Assembly: GCA_900550385.1 (NCBI GenBank)
Contig: URRZ01000087.1
Span: 1 to 8,227, forward strand
Source: an uncultured Coriobacteriaceae bacterium
GTDB taxonomy: Bacteria > Actinomycetota > Coriobacteriia > Coriobacteriales > Eggerthellaceae
Direction of reading: 5' to 3'
Length of the DNA: 8,227 nt
Shown: positions 8,039 through 8,227 of the stretch, one piece after another
Layout of the letters: each line of letters begins with the position of its first letter
Position numbering within the stretch: the first letter of the stretch is position 1
Translations under genes and position numbers: made by a program
Notes under the pieces: model-generated
Seen by the model: the letters and a program-made list of their open reading frames with translations, nothing else
What the model was told of the DNA's origin: nothing
Database searches by the model: none

Positions 8039-8227
8039 CGATTGTGCCATCGCGCAATGATAGCAAAAAAGCCCGCTCGGCTTGCGAAACATTGGCACTC
8101 TCCAACAAATCGGGACGCAAGCGTGCCGTGCGAATGAGCGATTGCTGGCGACGCCACGCATCGACCTTGCCATGGTCGCCCGACAACAGCACACTGGGAA
8201 CCTCCATACGGCGGATATTCGCGGGGC
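8028..8227 (-). CDS. trmD: tRNA (guanine-N1-)-methyltransferase TrmD, C-terminal part only
   Basis: TrmD methylates G37 next to the anticodon in tRNAs reading CNN and related codons, using S-adenosylmethionine, and so prevents +1 frameshifting. Only the last 65 residues and the TAA (8028-8030) lie in the window; the rest runs past position 8227. The visible segment RRMEVPSVLLSGDHGKVDAW (the family form is MEVPxVLLSGNHxxIxxW) followed by RRQQSLIRTARLRPDLLE is the diagnostic C-terminal region. The chain ends SQAERAFLLSLRDGTIEGA. The catalytic knot domain is not covered. Position next to lepB fits the common rimM-trmD-(rplS)-lepB neighbourhood. Its stop codon is inside a terminator-like hairpin. 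Confidence 0.88.
   Translation of the reverse strand, partial: PANIRRMEVPSVLLSGDHGKVDAWRRQQSLIRTARLRPDLLESANVSQAERAFLLSLRDGTIEGA

Noticed and set aside
8057..8062. TATCAT preceded by TG inside trmD as a lepB promoter
   Set aside because: No acceptable -35 element at 16-19 bases, and transcription from it would still meet the hairpin at 8017-8038; too weak to list as a feature.

Overview
The window looks like an ordinary housekeeping stretch of a high-GC bacterial chromosome, with every gene on the minus strand. The mix points to an anaerobic actinobacterium, most likely of the Coriobacteriia/Eggerthellaceae type: about 65-70% GC in most genes, a PPi-linked pyruvate phosphate dikinase with its regulator, a two-subunit glycyl-tRNA synthetase, and strong AGGAGG-type ribosome binding sites. 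The taxonomy is inferred from gene content and composition only. I see no mobile element, CRISPR array, tRNA or rRNA gene.

In the direction of transcription (high to low coordinates) the order is: the 3' end of trmD (8028-8227, cut by the window edge), lepB (signal peptidase I), glyQ and glyS (glycyl-tRNA synthetase alpha and beta), a 237-bp intergenic region rich in hairpins, ppsR (dikinase regulatory protein), ppdK (pyruvate, phosphate dikinase), rplT (ribosomal protein L20) and a terminator at 21-61. lepB, glyQ and glyS are tightly packed: the lepB stop abuts the glyQ start, and glyQ overlaps glyS by 11 nt. ppsR-ppdK-rplT probably form a second transcription unit, with a perfect TATAAT box upstream of ppsR. 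The regulator and its target enzyme are adjacent: PpsR-type proteins control PPDK by reversible phosphorylation of a Thr next to its catalytic His, and both residues are visible in this PPDK.

The most striking observation is in rplT. The frame encodes a full 117-residue L20, but codon 61, which should be the conserved Trp of the RRLWIARINAA motif, is TAG. The 56 residues after it are intact and recognisable. TAG also ends glyS at a normal family C-terminus, so simple genome-wide recoding is unlikely. A sequencing error, a recent nonsense mutation, a decaying second copy or suppression/readthrough remain possible. In addition, rplT sits 20 nt behind ppdK rather than behind infC-rpmI.

Other points of interest are a nearly perfect 100-nt palindrome plus a separate 12-bp hairpin between glyS and ppsR, a terminator-like hairpin that contains the trmD stop codon and lies just ahead of lepB, and a sharp fall in GC exactly at the glyQ/lepB junction.
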